Assembly (NCBI GenBank): GCA_014904985.1
Contig: MU128943.1
Span: 65,978 to 129,977, forward strand
Reading direction: 5' to 3'
Source: Hydnum rufescens UP504
Taxonomy: Eukaryota; Basidiomycota; Agaricomycetes; Cantharellales; Hydnaceae
DNA: 64,000 nt
Made by a program: the position numbers and the translations under genes. The notes under the pieces are model-generated. The model did no database searches, was not told the DNA's origin, and worked only from the letters and a program-made list of their open reading frames with translations. This document shows positions 52,703-64,000 of the stretch, piece by piece. Each line of letters opens with the position of its first letter. The first letter of the stretch is position 1.

Positions 52703-53873
52703 TCACTCGTCCTTGGACTGCCATACTACCTTCCTCGGAGCCGCGGTATCACCGTTGGCCTGATGTGGGCCGGCTTGTTCGGCGGAGACAACCTCGAGAA
52801 GGGGATGAAGGGCTGGTTCAGGCGGACGGTAAGAACCTCCTGCGTGATCTGCCCACGTGAAATACTGTGAGAGTGAGAGTGGATGAGAAGGAAAATGTCA
52901 AGGTGTCGGTAGCAACTTACCTGGCCATAATTGCAAGTGAAATAGAGATGGTGCAAAGTGTGGTGCGCGGGCGTGTTGATGAACTTCTCCACTTGCGAGT
53001 TGGAGGATATGACCATGTCCGAATCGTGGATCTAGGAAACGGAAACTACTGAGTCGAACTGAACGGTGCCAGTGCAGTTGAAAACGTACAAATACGCTCC
53101 AAAGGTTCACCATCCCAAATAGTGCGAGGTACAAGTGCCGTTGAATTGGGAATAAAAACACGAAAAGGTGGTATGGAAGCGACTGGGCGTATCCATCGAG
53201 TGGGTGGAAAGCGTGTGATGCAAATGGAGTGGGTATAATCCACTTGTGGTGCGGTTTGTGGACGTGTTTGTAAAGGAATGGTAAATGAAGCCATCGATGA
53301 ATCCAATATATGCAATAGTCGGTAAAGAGGAGGAATCTGAAGCAAGGACTATCAGGATTGAGAAAGAATAAGGGAATACATCGCGACTTACAGAAGAGGC
53401 GATAGTATGAAGTATGTCCAGCCATATTCATCCATATTGTGATATAGACGTGAATGGCCTCTAACCTCGCCCTCGAACCAGGGCATCATGAGCATAGTCA
53501 TTCCGGGGAAAGACCAGAGGCTTGTCCATATTTCCATTTTGATTTGGTTCTTCAGAAATCGGGGATGTTTCATCATCCGATGATCAAAGACAAAATAATA
53601 CGACAAGCATCCGAAGAGGAAATAAAGGATTACTGTGCCGAGGAGGGTTATCCAAGTCACAGAGAACATCTGCCGGATGATGTAGGACCGTGGCCAAGCA
53701 GAAACGAGCTCTTCCCTGAAGACTGTTGGTGGGGGAGGCTGGAAAAAAGTGGGCAAGGATTCAGCAAAGCGGGTAAGCCATGCGGGACTCTCTGTTGATT
53801 GTTGAAGTGGGACAAGTTTGGCCCAAATGTGGTCCAAGATGTAATGGTCAGAGAACTCTAGCACCACATCCAT
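52703..53873 (-). CDS. ERG3: C-5 sterol desaturase
   Basis: ER membrane di-iron oxygenase introducing the C5=C6 double bond of ergosterol. The first in-frame ATG is 53873, giving [20 protein letters not shown], typical of Erg3. Then come [40 protein letters not shown] and [20 protein letters not shown]. The histidine boxes follow in order: [23 protein letters not shown] (two boxes) and, after an intron, [18 protein letters not shown]. The last exon starts [16 protein letters not shown] and ends KVVWQSKDE, stop at 52703-52705. About five exons. All eight histidines I expect are in place. It faces AMS1 with 357 bp between the start codons. Confidence 0.94.
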
Positions 53874-54230
53874 GCTATAAAATACAAAAAATGAGACAAA
53901 ATCCGTGTTGGCTGTGGGGATATGCGCTTGCCTTGATTCCCGTAAAGGTATGACAGCGAAAATCGTATGATTGTCCGGACCGGCACACACCGGCGGTTTG
54001 CCGCGAATACTGTATACGTCTACTAAATAAACATTTACGATCTTCCAGTCTTCCAGGAGCAAATACCAGCGCCAATTTCGAGTAGAACTACATAAGCCTA
54101 CAGCCAGGGAGCTAAGCTGACAGGCTCAAGAAATGCAATGGTGCTCACGTGACTAGAGCTTAAAAAGTCACGGCAATGCCCGGCATCCCGTGGTCTGTTT
54201 TGCGGGCCCGTTGGATAAATTCTAATCTCT
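53874..54230. promoter_or_regulatory. Divergent promoter region ERG3 / AMS1
   Basis: 357 bp between two outward-facing start codons. The ERG3 frame remains open upstream to 54062 without an ATG. A CACGTGA motif lies at about 54148-54154. No clear TATA box. Confidence 0.4.
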
Positions 54231-57200
54231 ATGGCGCACGAGCACAGTCACCACAGGCAGTTCTCCAAGGCCTACACCCCTTTCGGGAACAAGGGTGACA
54301 GCAACAGCAACAATGGCGGTGATGACGAGCGCCCCGCTAATCCCCGAGCCTACCCCACACTCAACTTCGGGCCTGGCAACAAATGGGTCAAGAATCTCAC
54401 CCGCGACAGACTCAACACCTTCCAAGGCGGCCGCTACTCTGATATCAATCTCTCCTCTACGTTATATACCCAGCGCACCGATTCCTCCGAATACATCAAG
54501 CTGAAAGTATGGAGCGCCCCTGATCGTACCAAGCCGTCTTTCCACGAAGCCATGAAGCAGACATTCCGTGAGGCGAAAAAGCACGAGAGCTTTGGACCGT
54601 CTTGTATGTTTCTCTCTCCCCTTCTTTAGCCCTTCCATTGATGTTTGTATGCATCTTCCCTCATAGGGGTAGGAGTAGTTTACTTATAAGAGACCCGTGA
54701 TTTATCCTCATGTAACAATCTCATAGACGAACCACTGGTTCAAAGTATCCCTCACGATTCCCGCACACTGGAATAAATATGAGCGGGTTCAATGTACGTT
54801 CCCTCCCCACTCTCCCCACATCTCCGCAGCTCCCATGCATTCCCTATCTTCGCATTAACATAATTATGCCACCAGTCGAATTCGATCCCGGTTGTGAAGC
54901 TATGGTCTATACGACCTCCGGTACACCTCTCCAAGGAATAACAGGCGGATGGGGGGGCGAGCGGCGTGTAGAGTACATCATCAAGCCCGAACAACGGGCA
55001 CAAGGCACTTTCGAACTTGTAATTGAGAGTTCGTGTAATGGTTTATTTGGTGTGCCGTGGGGGGACACGATTAATCCACCGGATGTAAGTGGCGCCCGTC
55101 TCCCAGGTTGGATTGATCTTTGGTGACCTTGGCTTTTTATGCATACCAGTGGAATCGGTATTTTAATGTGAGCTCTTTATCTTCTCCCGGCCCAACCTTT
55201 CGTTCACCTTACCTGTTCGTCTCCGATAGCTCGACTCTGCAGACTTGGTAGTTCCAAACATGGAGGCCTGGCGCCTCATGTGGGATTTCAACACCCTTCG
55301 CCAGCTTTCAGATGCCTTGCCTGGCAATACTCCACTGCAGAATCAGGCGTTGACGGTTGCGACTGATATTCTGAACGTATTCAGGTAAGATTTGTTCCTC
55401 TGACCTGGGGTCTCCGTCATCGCTTTTCTTCAGAGCGAAGGGAAGACTGCTTTTGTTTTTTTGAGAATGTGAAGCCGTGTGAGAAGTGAATGGGATACTA
55501 ATTGTCCTTGTCCTCCCCGTCTATCTACACATATATGGCTATCCTATGATTCTCTCCTCCCTTCTCCCATTACCATGCATATATCCACGTCAGATACGAC
55601 GACCCCAGCACGATCGCTAAATCCCGCAAACTTGCCGAGCAAGTTTTAGGTGAAGGATGGGAGAAGAAAGCTGATGGTGTTTATAACGAGGGCACGGGCA
55701 AGATTCATCTTTGGGGTATTGGGCATTGTGGGTCGCTGTTCTTCGTTTCTCAGAATTTGTCGTGGTTTAACCCGGTGATGATACTCTTTCGTACTGATAG
55801 GTCATATTGATACGGCGTGGTACGTGTGGGCTTCAAGCCCTATTTTCTAGGATTTGGGGCATCCTCGGATATATTGGTTGATCCGTGAAATGCTGACGAT
55901 GCAGGCTCTGGCCCTACTCAGTCACCCAGCAGAAAGTTGCCCGGTCATGGGCCACTCAGGTGTGGGACCTTCATTTCGTCTTGCTCTTGTTTGCTCACTA
56001 CTGCGAGCTCGGTCAGGTTGACCTTATGGACCGTTATCCCGAGCATCGGTTCACCGCGTCTAGTGCACAGCAGTGGAAGTGGCTGGAGCAGGTCTGCCTT
56101 GGTCTCTCTTATCACCGATCCCTTTGATTTCTGATATCCCCTTCGTTTGTAGCTCTATCCTCCCCTATTTGAGCGTGTGAAAGCCAAAGTTCTCTCTGGG
56201 CAATTCCACCCCGTTGGTGGCTCATGGGTGGAGAACGACGCAAATATGCCAAGCGGGGAGGCACTCGCCCGCCAGCTCATCTACGGCCAAAGATTCTTCC
56301 AGACACGCTTTGGGATTCGATGTAATACCGCATGGCTGCCGGATAGTTTCGGCGTCAGCGGCGCACTTCCGCAGATCATCAGAGAGGCGGGGATGGAGCG
56401 TTTCTTCACACAGAAGTTGAGCTGGAATAACATGTGCATTTGTCTTCCGTGTCTTTTTATCCTGGCGATGAGGGGGAGCTGATGTATGGTCGTGGACACT
56501 GCGTAGAAACGTATTCCCGCATACGACGTTCAATTGGGTTGGTATTGATGGTACCCAGGTCTTGTGCCATATGACTCCTGTCGGTGCGTGTCTACTGGCA
56601 CTGCCAGAGATGATCATGAATAATTGCTACTAACTTCGAATGTGGCGCTTGTTTCATGGTTTTAGATACTTACAATGCACAAGCAAACGTGAGTTATTTT
56701 AGGCACTGAGAATGCGAGTGAGGCTTTTGACCGAGTCGATCTTTAGGTTGACGATATCCGCAGGGGAATGAATAACAATAAGGTCTGTATCAAGATGCTC
56801 GAGATCCGGATTAGGACTTACATTTCCTTCCGCATGAATAAAGAATATCGAGTCTTCCGACACTGCCTTACTCGTATTTGGGAATGGGGATGGGGGGGGT
56901 AAGCGATACCAGTTATGATAGCAAATGATATTATGCTCCTGACCGTTAAAACACGCTTAGGTGGACCGTTGGCCCAAATGCTTGAAAGTGTAAGCCCCGC
57001 TTCCACCTGCCTCGCGTGTCTAAATATGACAGACCATTAATGATGTCCCCGACAGCTACGCCGCATTCGAGCAGCAGGCAATCAAACACGGGACATCCCC
57101 CTTGTGGGTATGGGTACGAGCGTGGATGACTTCTTCGATGATGTTGAGAAGAATTCCGATGAGGGCCGGAAACTCCCTAATTGGTGAGTCGTTAGAGTTG

Positions 57201-59649
57201 GATGTCGTGCAGCTGCCTGTGCTGATTTCTTTGGGGATTTGAATTGTGGTCGTCAGGCACGGGGAGCTGTATCTCGAGGTAGGGTTTTTGACTTGAGATG
57301 AAGGGAGTTACCAATTGATGATATTTCTTGCTGTCGATAAGTTCCATCGTGGAACATGTAAGTTATGCCGCTTGCTTGCATGGGTCTATGCTGACCGACT
57401 CCTGGGGATACTTTAGACACATCCCATGGCATCATCAAAAAGGGCAATCGGAAGAGTGAGATCTTGCTCCGCGAAGTCGAGGTTCAGCCTCTCCATCTCG
57501 AGTCGTTTATACCAGGCTCCTTACATCATTGATTTAATAGCTCCTGACAACGCTAGCTTCATTGCAGAAAGGCTCATATGTGTATCCTAAGGGTAAGATC
57601 GATGATATGTGGGAGAACTTGCTGTTGAATCAATGTGAGGCCAATGCTTCGGAGATGTCAAGCATTACTGAACGTAGCTGCGTAGTTCACGATGTACTGC
57701 CGGGATCTGCTATTGGCATGGTATGTTGGAGGACTTGCCAACCGCGCGGTTGTCCCAAGTACTCACTCCTCGGCCAATCTAGGTTTACGAGGACGCAGAA
57801 CGTATCTACAAGGACATCGCCAAGCAGAGTGACAAACTCATTAAGGAGGCCATCAGCGTTCTCCTCCCCTCATCCTTCATGCTTCCGCTCGAGGACACTA
57901 CCCTTACATCCAAGATTCCCAGGGGCCGTATCATTACTCTCAACACAGTACATGCCCCACGTCGTGAAATCGTCCCCATTTCTCTTGCTGGCCCGGCTAA
58001 CTTGACACGGTGGTTAAAAGATGAGGTCGTACAAATCTCCAAGGACGGGCAAACGGGATATATCATGGTGGACACCCCTGGTGGGAGCGTTGCCCCTGTA
58101 ACTGGGTTGTTCGCTGATTCAGCTGGGGCCCACGCGTTCGAGACCAAGACTGGGGACTTCATCCTCAAGAATTCCAACATCGAATTGAAGATCACGAACG
58201 GACGGATTGTCAGCCTTTACGATGTGCAGCTTGAGCGGGAACTCATTCCTGAAAATACAACCGGAGGCTTGGTTGTATTTGACGATAAACCTGGTTATTG
58301 GGATGCGTATGTGGTTGTCGGTCTCGAGCTGCTCGGTTGGCCTCATTGACTGATGCACGTATATGTCAGCTGGGACGTTGAGTGGTACCACCTGCAGACG
58401 GCTCAACCATTGCAATTCGAGTCCATCAAGATCGTAGAAAACGGCCCTGCCTATGCGTCAGTAACCCATGCTCACATTCCACACTAAAATGTCTTTGAAC
58501 ACCCTGGCTTTGCCTAGCTCTCTCGAATCCACTGTCACCCTCGGCGCCAGCGTGATCAAGGTTAAGATCTCGATCACTTCTTCGACTGCCACAAGGCGTG
58601 AGAGCTCGCGGTCCACAATCCGCTTCGACGCAGAAGTTGATTGGCGCCAAAGACACAACTTCCTCAAGTTCGAAATCCCGCTGAACATCAACAATCCCGA
58701 AGCTATCTTCGATGCGGCTTTCGGACATGTTTCTCGTCCTACTCACCGCAACACGTCACAGGATCTTGCAAAGTTCGAAGTCTGCGGTCATAAGGTGCTT
58801 TTAGGTCATTTACGGATTGTGGGACGTATCTTGATTACACCTATTATCCATAGTATGCCGATTTATCCGAGTACGGGTATGGTGTTGCGATTCTCTCAGA
58901 GTCGAAGTATGGCTTTGCAGCTGAAGGAAACGTGATCCGTATCTCGCTCCTGCGGTCCGCTACCGCTCCAGATCCCGAGCAAGACCAAGGGTACAACTCG
59001 TTCTCTTGGGCTCTCCTACCCCATGCATCCCATTTCTATGATTCGGACGTTCCAATTGCCGCCCACTTCTTTAACTCGCCGGTGCATGTTCTATACGCTC
59101 CACAAGCCGTCCCGACAGGCCCCCTCGCTGCTGCCGAGCATCACGGTTTGTTCAATGTTGAAAATGCGCCCAATGTCATCCTGGAGACCGTCAAGCGTGG
59201 AGATGATGATGATCACTCGAAGAAGACGAAACAAAGTTCTATCGTTTTACGTTTATACGAAGCATATGGTGGTCATGCCCACGCGAAGCTGCACATGTGA
59301 GTGCCTGCAACTCACTCTCGCCCGTTTAGTACTAATGTGAGCGGTGGCCACAGCTCGGCAAAGCTGGGAGTGTCAAAAGCGACCCTGACGAACCTGCTGG
59401 AGGATGAAGGCAAATCATTGGAGCTTCACTCCGTGCCTGCTGCGGACGGCACAGCCGAAGCCGAGGACACGATTCTTGACCTTAAATTCCGCGCATTCCA
59501 GTTCATAACCGTCAAGTTGATCGTCCAGGGGAAACCTGATGTGTCAGTCCTCATTCCTCATTAACGTCCTCATCTGCCTCGGCTCTGCTAACCTATTTTT
59601 TCTGTCCAGATCTCAGCTGGAAGGCTGGATTAATGTTCTCAAAATCTAA
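54231..59649 (+). CDS. AMS1: GH38 vacuolar/cytosolic alpha-mannosidase
   Basis: Class II alpha-mannosidase (Ams1/MAN2C1 type) that trims free oligosaccharides and in yeast enters the vacuole by the Cvt route; there is no signal peptide. The start [20 protein letters not shown] leads to [20 protein letters not shown] and [12 protein letters not shown]. The metal site is assembled across introns as GIGHC/HIDTAW/LWPYS. The nucleophile motif is [20 protein letters not shown]. Next come [17 protein letters not shown] and [20 protein letters not shown]. After further short exons the C-terminal beta domains read [60 protein letters not shown] and [17 protein letters not shown]. It ends [12 protein letters not shown], with TAA at 59647-59649. 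At least eighteen exons, several of them under 60 nt. Confidence 0.93.
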
Positions 59650-60486
59650 ACGCATGAACCAAGTGTAATAGTAGTTTTCTTGCAAGCTGAATCCCATGAT
59701 ATGAACTAGTCACACAGTTGACTTCACCGATTTCCCTTGGTCTATCCCTTGCCACCTTGCTTGCGAGGGGTCACTTCCAAGTTCCACCGTCACAGTTGCA
59801 CAATAAACCCACCAAGTTCTGGCTTCTGATTGCTTCTGGTTTCCTTTGCCTCTGATTGGTTTGGACATCTGCTTCTTCATGACAGCACCTTGTTGCCTTG
59901 TTGTCTAGCCTCGACAGAACATAAAGTGAACCCCACACACCCTGAATAAATCGCAAGCAAGGTCACAGGCGCCGTGCCATATCACTTGTTACCTTGCTTG
60001 CAAGGTCACACTTCCTGGCTTCTGGTTCTGACATTTGGTTTTGTTTACTTCTCTAGCCTGGACAGAATAATAACCTGCCAAGCTCAGCCAATAATCCTAA
60101 TCTCCGCACATCCGGAATGATTTTTCAAGCAAAGTCGCGGGCGCCCGTGGCCCTGTCTGACTGAGGTCAGCTGTGTAATATGAGGGTAAGCTAGGTGTTA
60201 TGTTGGTTACTAATATCTGCTAATGGCTCTTTGATCATGACTGCTGCTCGCCGGGAACCTGTACCGAGAACGGTGATGACCCGCAGTCGGAAAGGTATCT
60301 ATTTGTTCCCGCACGGATTGTGGGACTGTGTACCGTGGTATTATTCTGTAGATACTTCATGGCAAACCTTTTCCTTGGTTCTGTTAGCGGCCATCTGATG
60401 CTGCCGATGGGCCGGTGCATATATATGGGCTGTAGCTTAGATAAGTGCAATCGACCGGCGGATTCCCCCCACCAACAGCGATTGCC
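59650..60486. other. Intergenic with two diverged tandem units
   Basis: Spacer of 837 bp. Most of it is made of the degenerate repeat described at 59745-60180; the remainder (60181-60486) is the promoter side of the GST-like gene. Confidence 0.5.
59745..60180 (+). repeat. Degenerate tandem repeat of about 220 bp, two units
   Basis: Unit 1 begins near 59749 with 'ttgccaccttgcttgc', and unit 2 near 59987 with 'ttgttaccttgcttgc'. Each then has 'ggcttctg(a/g)tt', 'tctagcct(c/g)gacagaa' and, at its end, 'caagcaa(g/a)gtc(a/g)c(a/g)ggcgcc'. The order of shared words is the same, with small indels. It could be a duplicated spacer or the remains of a non-autonomous element. Confidence 0.55.
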
Positions 60487-61624
60487 ATGTCTGCGTCGAG
60501 TGACAAAGTCATATTTTACGCATATGCGAGGTCTCCGATGTGGCACAAGATACGAAACGTTCTAATCCTAAAACGCATTCCTCATGCAAGTTCGTGGGGG
60601 GGATCATTTGACATCATTCAGAGGTGATCCTGACGTTGCATGAGTAGTGGTCCCAGTCGCAGATATGCCCCCACGGCCAGCGCTGCAGCGGCTCGGAGTC
60701 ACTTATAGGCGAATCCCTGTCATGGCTATTGGAAACGATCTCTTTTTCGACACGAGTCTCATGGTATCCGAACTCGAGAAGCGATTTACGCCAGAGAACG
60801 GCCATCCTGCCCTACTAGATGTGCATCGCGGAATACAAGAGATCGCGTCTGCCTTCTGGTCCGACAGGATTCTCTTTCCAATTACCGGATCTTTACTACC
60901 CCAGAAGAAGCTATCCGAAGCATTCATCAAAGATCGTACGCAGTATAATCCAAATGCACGAATGGACAAACTAGATGCACTGCGACCCGCTGGGTTGAGT
61001 GCTCTTCAATCTCACTTGGTGGGAGACAATTCCCGTATCATTGTAGCTCTGGTAGCTGACCCACGCACTTACTTGTAGAAATTCTTGGCAAAGCAATTAA
61101 GCACCTCTTCGACACCCTTTCTTCTTGGCACGCAGTCGCCCTCGTATATCGATGTTTCTTTCTTCACAGTTGTCATCTGGGCAAAGAGCCTGAGGACGGC
61201 GGACGACATTCTCATCCTTCCCTCCTCCAAAGCGCCACCGCCGTATCGTCGCGTGATGGAGTGGGTCGAGGCCGTGGATGCCACCATTAAAGCAGAGGCA
61301 GGTAATCCCGCCTCTAAAACAGAAACATTAGATGATGGGAAGGCAGCCGAACTCATATTTTCTTCTGCTCCGACTTCCTTGAACGTGGGTGTCGATAAAC
61401 TGAATCCAATGGTCAAAGCTGGATGGTTGGCAGAGGGGGACCTCGTCTCAGTCACTCCAACAGATACTGGTCGTATCCCTCAGTATGGGACGCTGGTGGG
61501 TCTCTCCGACGACATTATCGCTCTGCGAGTGCAGGCGCCCTCCGGCGACAAATCGTTGGTGGGGCACTTCCCCGCGATAGGATATTCTGTGAAGAAAAAT
61601 AAATTGGAGAGTACCCGATTGTAA
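60487..61624 (+). CDS. Glutathione S-transferase-like protein (fungal DUF7962 type)
   Basis: Cytosolic protein with a GST-type thioredoxin N-terminus and helical C-terminus. From ATG 60487: MSASSDKVIFYAYARSPMWH, then KIRNVLILKRIPHA. An intron (donor near 60585, acceptor at 60660) joins to MPPRPALQRLGVTYRRIPVM, then AIGNDLFFDTSLMVSELEKR, the usual order in this fungal family. The C-terminal part has DVHRGIQEIASAFWSDRILF and, after an intron near 61020-61075, FLAKQLSTSSTPFLLGTQSP. It then reads SYIDVSFFTVVIWAKSLRTA and ends in a beta-rich extension to ESTRL at 61624. The canonical catalytic Ser/Cys is not obvious, so enzymatic activity is uncertain. It is followed 95 bp later on the same strand by ETF-QO. 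Confidence 0.8.
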
Positions 61625-61719
61625 AAATATGTAGCGCTTTGATGTCTTATTGATATTCATAAATGTGAACGACGTGCTCGGGTCTGCTGTACCCGGTCCT
61701 TGTCACGTGTGCCAGTGTT

Positions 61720-63821
61720 ATGCTCGGACGAAGGCTACTGCTGCATCGGCTGCCACGTTCTCGACAGATATCTGTATCTTGCAGGCATGCCCAGGAAAGG
61801 CTCCTCTATAATCCAGAATCCATTGAACGTGACGCGGACGAAGTGGATGTATGCATTGTTGGTGCTGGTCCCGCTGGGCTCAGTGCGGCGATTCGACTCA
61901 AACAGCTCGAGAAGGAAAAGGGAAAAGAAATCCGTGTAGTCGTTCTCGAGAAAGGCCCTGAAGTTGGTTCGTTTCTCGCATTCAAAATGCATTACTTTTG
62001 GGATCTGAAGCTCGTGTCTAGGGTCCCATATTCTCTCCGGTGCTGTTATTGAGCCTCGAGCTCTTGATGAGCTTCTACCCAACTGGCCTTCATCGGCTTC
62101 ACACCCCTTAGTCCAACCTGCTACCCGTTCTTCTATGCGGTTTCTCACTCGTAATATGTCGTTTCCCATGCCCCACCCACCTCAAATGTCGAATAAAGGA
62201 AATTATATCGTCTCCCTTTCTCGCTTTGCATCGTGGCTGAGCTCCATAGCAGAAGAAGAAGGTGTCGAGATTTATCCTGGATTTGCTGGTGCAAGTCTCA
62301 TTTGGTCGCCCGATGGCACTGGCGTCCAGGGTGTCACAACCAATGACGTGGGTATCGATAAGGAAGGGCGACTAAAAGAGTCGTTCGAGGCTGGCATGCA
62401 GTTCCGCGCCAAAGTAACCTTGTTGGCAGAAGGTGCTCACGGCAGTCTGACGAAAACTGCGGTGAAGAAATTTGGCCTTCGGGATGGACGCGATCCGCAA
62501 ACATATGGGATAGGCTTAAAAGAGGTCTGGCGAGTCGATCCAGGGAGGCATCGGCCCGGAGAAGTCGTGCATACGATGGGCTATCCTCTGGACTGGAAAA
62601 CTTACGGCGGCGGATGGGTATATCATATGGCCGATGGCCTTGTTAGCTTAGGTCTCGTCATTGGCCTTGATTATGCCAATCCTTATCTCTCTCCGTATGG
62701 GGAATTTCAGGTTCGTGAAATCGGGCTATTTTACCCGACCCGTCTATCCCTTATTTCCTAAACCTCCATGGCAGAAAATGAAACTTCATCCTCATATATC
62801 CTCTCTCCTGGAGGGGGGGAGCGATTGGCGTACGGCGGCAGAACACTCAATGAGGGAGGCCTCCAAGCGGTCCCTAAATTGTATTTTCCTGGGGGGCTTT
62901 GATCGGATGTTCAGCCGGTTTCGTCAACGTCCCAAAGATCAAAGGGACTCATAATGCTATGAAGAGTGGTATGCTGGCCGCCGAGGCTGCCTATGATGCA
63001 ATTCATTCCGAGGGAACGCCAGCGACCGGGCTCGATATGAGCAAATACGAGGACGAAATGAAGAAGAGCTGGGTATGGAGGGAGCTCCACGAAGTGCGAA
63101 ATATCCGACCCAGTTTCAGTTCGCCACTTGGTTTCTGGGGCGGTGTCGCTTATTCCGGAGTCGATAGTTTATTGCTCAAAGGTCGCACGCCTTGGACGCT
63201 GCGCATTAGAACTCGGGATTCTTCTCATACAGAACGAGCCAGGTATGGTAGGGCATGCCTCGTGTATCAATATTTGATTAATGATGGAACTATACCGCTA
63301 GCGAATTCGACCCCATCTCATATCCTCCGCCCCAACCACCTCTCACCACGGACATTCTCACTTCTGTGAGCTTGACCTCCACTAATCACGCCGAGAATCA
63401 GCCTGTCCACCTACGATTACCTCCTGGACGTGAAGCCCGGAAAAACCACATTCAAACTAACGTTGGGGAATACGCCGGATTACTAGGACGGGCGTGTCCA
63501 GCTGCAGTGTACGAATATGTCGACGCAGGAAGTGATGGAGGGGAGAGTGGAACACCGGAAGATGTGGCGGCGGATGGTGTTAAGCTTGTGATCAACTCGC
63601 AGGTGGGTGGATCTATTACTCCGAAATATTCGAGCGTGGCCACTGAGCCTCCTTTCACAGAATTGTATCCATTGCAAGTTGTGTGACATTAAAGTCCCAA
63701 CACAGGATATTACTTGGACTGTCCCAGAGGGGAGCGGAGGACCCAAATACAGTACGCCGCTATCTCCCTTTCAAATGCATAATGATCTAATGCCGTTACG
63801 TCGCCGATAGCTATCACCTAA
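61720..63821 (+). CDS. CIR2: Electron-transfer flavoprotein:ubiquinone oxidoreductase
   Basis: Inner mitochondrial membrane flavoprotein passing electrons from ETF (acyl-CoA and amino-acid oxidation) to ubiquinone. The start [20 protein letters not shown] is an arginine-rich presequence. The FAD motif is [20 protein letters not shown], followed by [12 protein letters not shown], then after an intron the [16 protein letters not shown] block. Further blocks are [40 protein letters not shown] and [20 protein letters not shown]. Then come [20 protein letters not shown] and [20 protein letters not shown]. The [4Fe-4S] ligands are in [20 protein letters not shown]. After GGPKY a last intron (63751-63810) leads to TIT and TAA at 63819-63821, a typical fungal ending. 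Without that intron the frame runs to 63810. About eight exons. Confidence 0.93.
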
Positions 63822-64000
63822 GTGTGGCCATGAGACTTAGTGTCCTGTCACCGGAAGACGGTCCTTAGAGCCATGTGGGAATAATCGTAGTTGCAAAAAA
63901 GGCCAAGGGGGACGAATCAAGAACGACCATAATATACATATCTAATTCGTCTCCACAGAAAGTATTGGGTCCCGTTGTCTTGGTGACCGCCGAATAGCCC
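63822..64000. other. Right-edge sequence, nothing recognised
   Basis: 179 bp downstream of ETF-QO. It would contain the 3' UTR; no further gene is visible. Confidence 0.5.

Overview
The window is a gene-dense, intron-rich nuclear segment of a basidiomycete fungus. Introns are short (about 45-70 nt, GT..AG) and most genes are cut into several exons. Diagnostic genes include C-5 sterol desaturase (ergosterol synthesis), a vacuolar GH38 alpha-mannosidase, recyclin-1 and a histidinol-phosphatase of the PHP family. The protein style and the kinds of transposon suggest an Agaricomycete, perhaps of the Rhizoctonia/Ceratobasidium group; that placement is inference. Gene spans run from start codon to stop codon and include introns. 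Where I could read a splice junction from the sequence I say so.

Layout. 1-8.3 kb, all minus strand: the 5' end of an exportin CSE1-like gene (cut by the window edge), TFIIH subunit TFB2, UDP-glucose 6-dehydrogenase, and a gankyrin/NAS6-like ankyrin protein. 8.5-9.9 kb: a lone ORF1 (gag-like) of a Tad-type LINE with no reverse transcriptase beside it. 11-25.6 kb is housekeeping: a 4-coumarate-CoA-ligase-like enzyme ending in a peroxisomal tripeptide; recyclin-1 facing AP-1 mu across 41 bp; CCT4 facing CDC20 across 82 bp; HIS2; and a SUZ-domain protein with an apparent one-base frameshift.

26.1-35.8 kb looks like a small iron/siderophore locus: an MFS siderophore-iron transporter, two unrecognised ORFs (one a nine-heptad coiled coil), a SidF/AlcB-type siderophore acyltransferase, and a divergent FSP1/AIF-like flavoprotein. 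A GATA element matching the fungal iron-repressor consensus lies directly upstream of the transporter. A near match lies in the divergent promoter of the acyltransferase and the flavoprotein.

38.1-43.3 kb is an essentially complete tyrosine-recombinase retrotransposon (Ngaro/PAT-like) on the minus strand: gag, reverse transcriptase/RNase H and tyrosine recombinase, framed by split direct repeats (90 bp and 356 bp, nearly identical copies). Its gag has one in-frame TGA. 44-50 kb is accessory: a zinc-finger protein with a FAR1/GCM-like cysteine-histidine region, long non-coding stretches, and a disordered 500-codon frame. 51.3-63.8 kb returns to metabolism: mitochondrial adrenodoxin-type ferredoxin, ERG3, AMS1, a GST-like protein and ETF-ubiquinone oxidoreductase. 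No tRNA, rRNA or CRISPR array was recognised.
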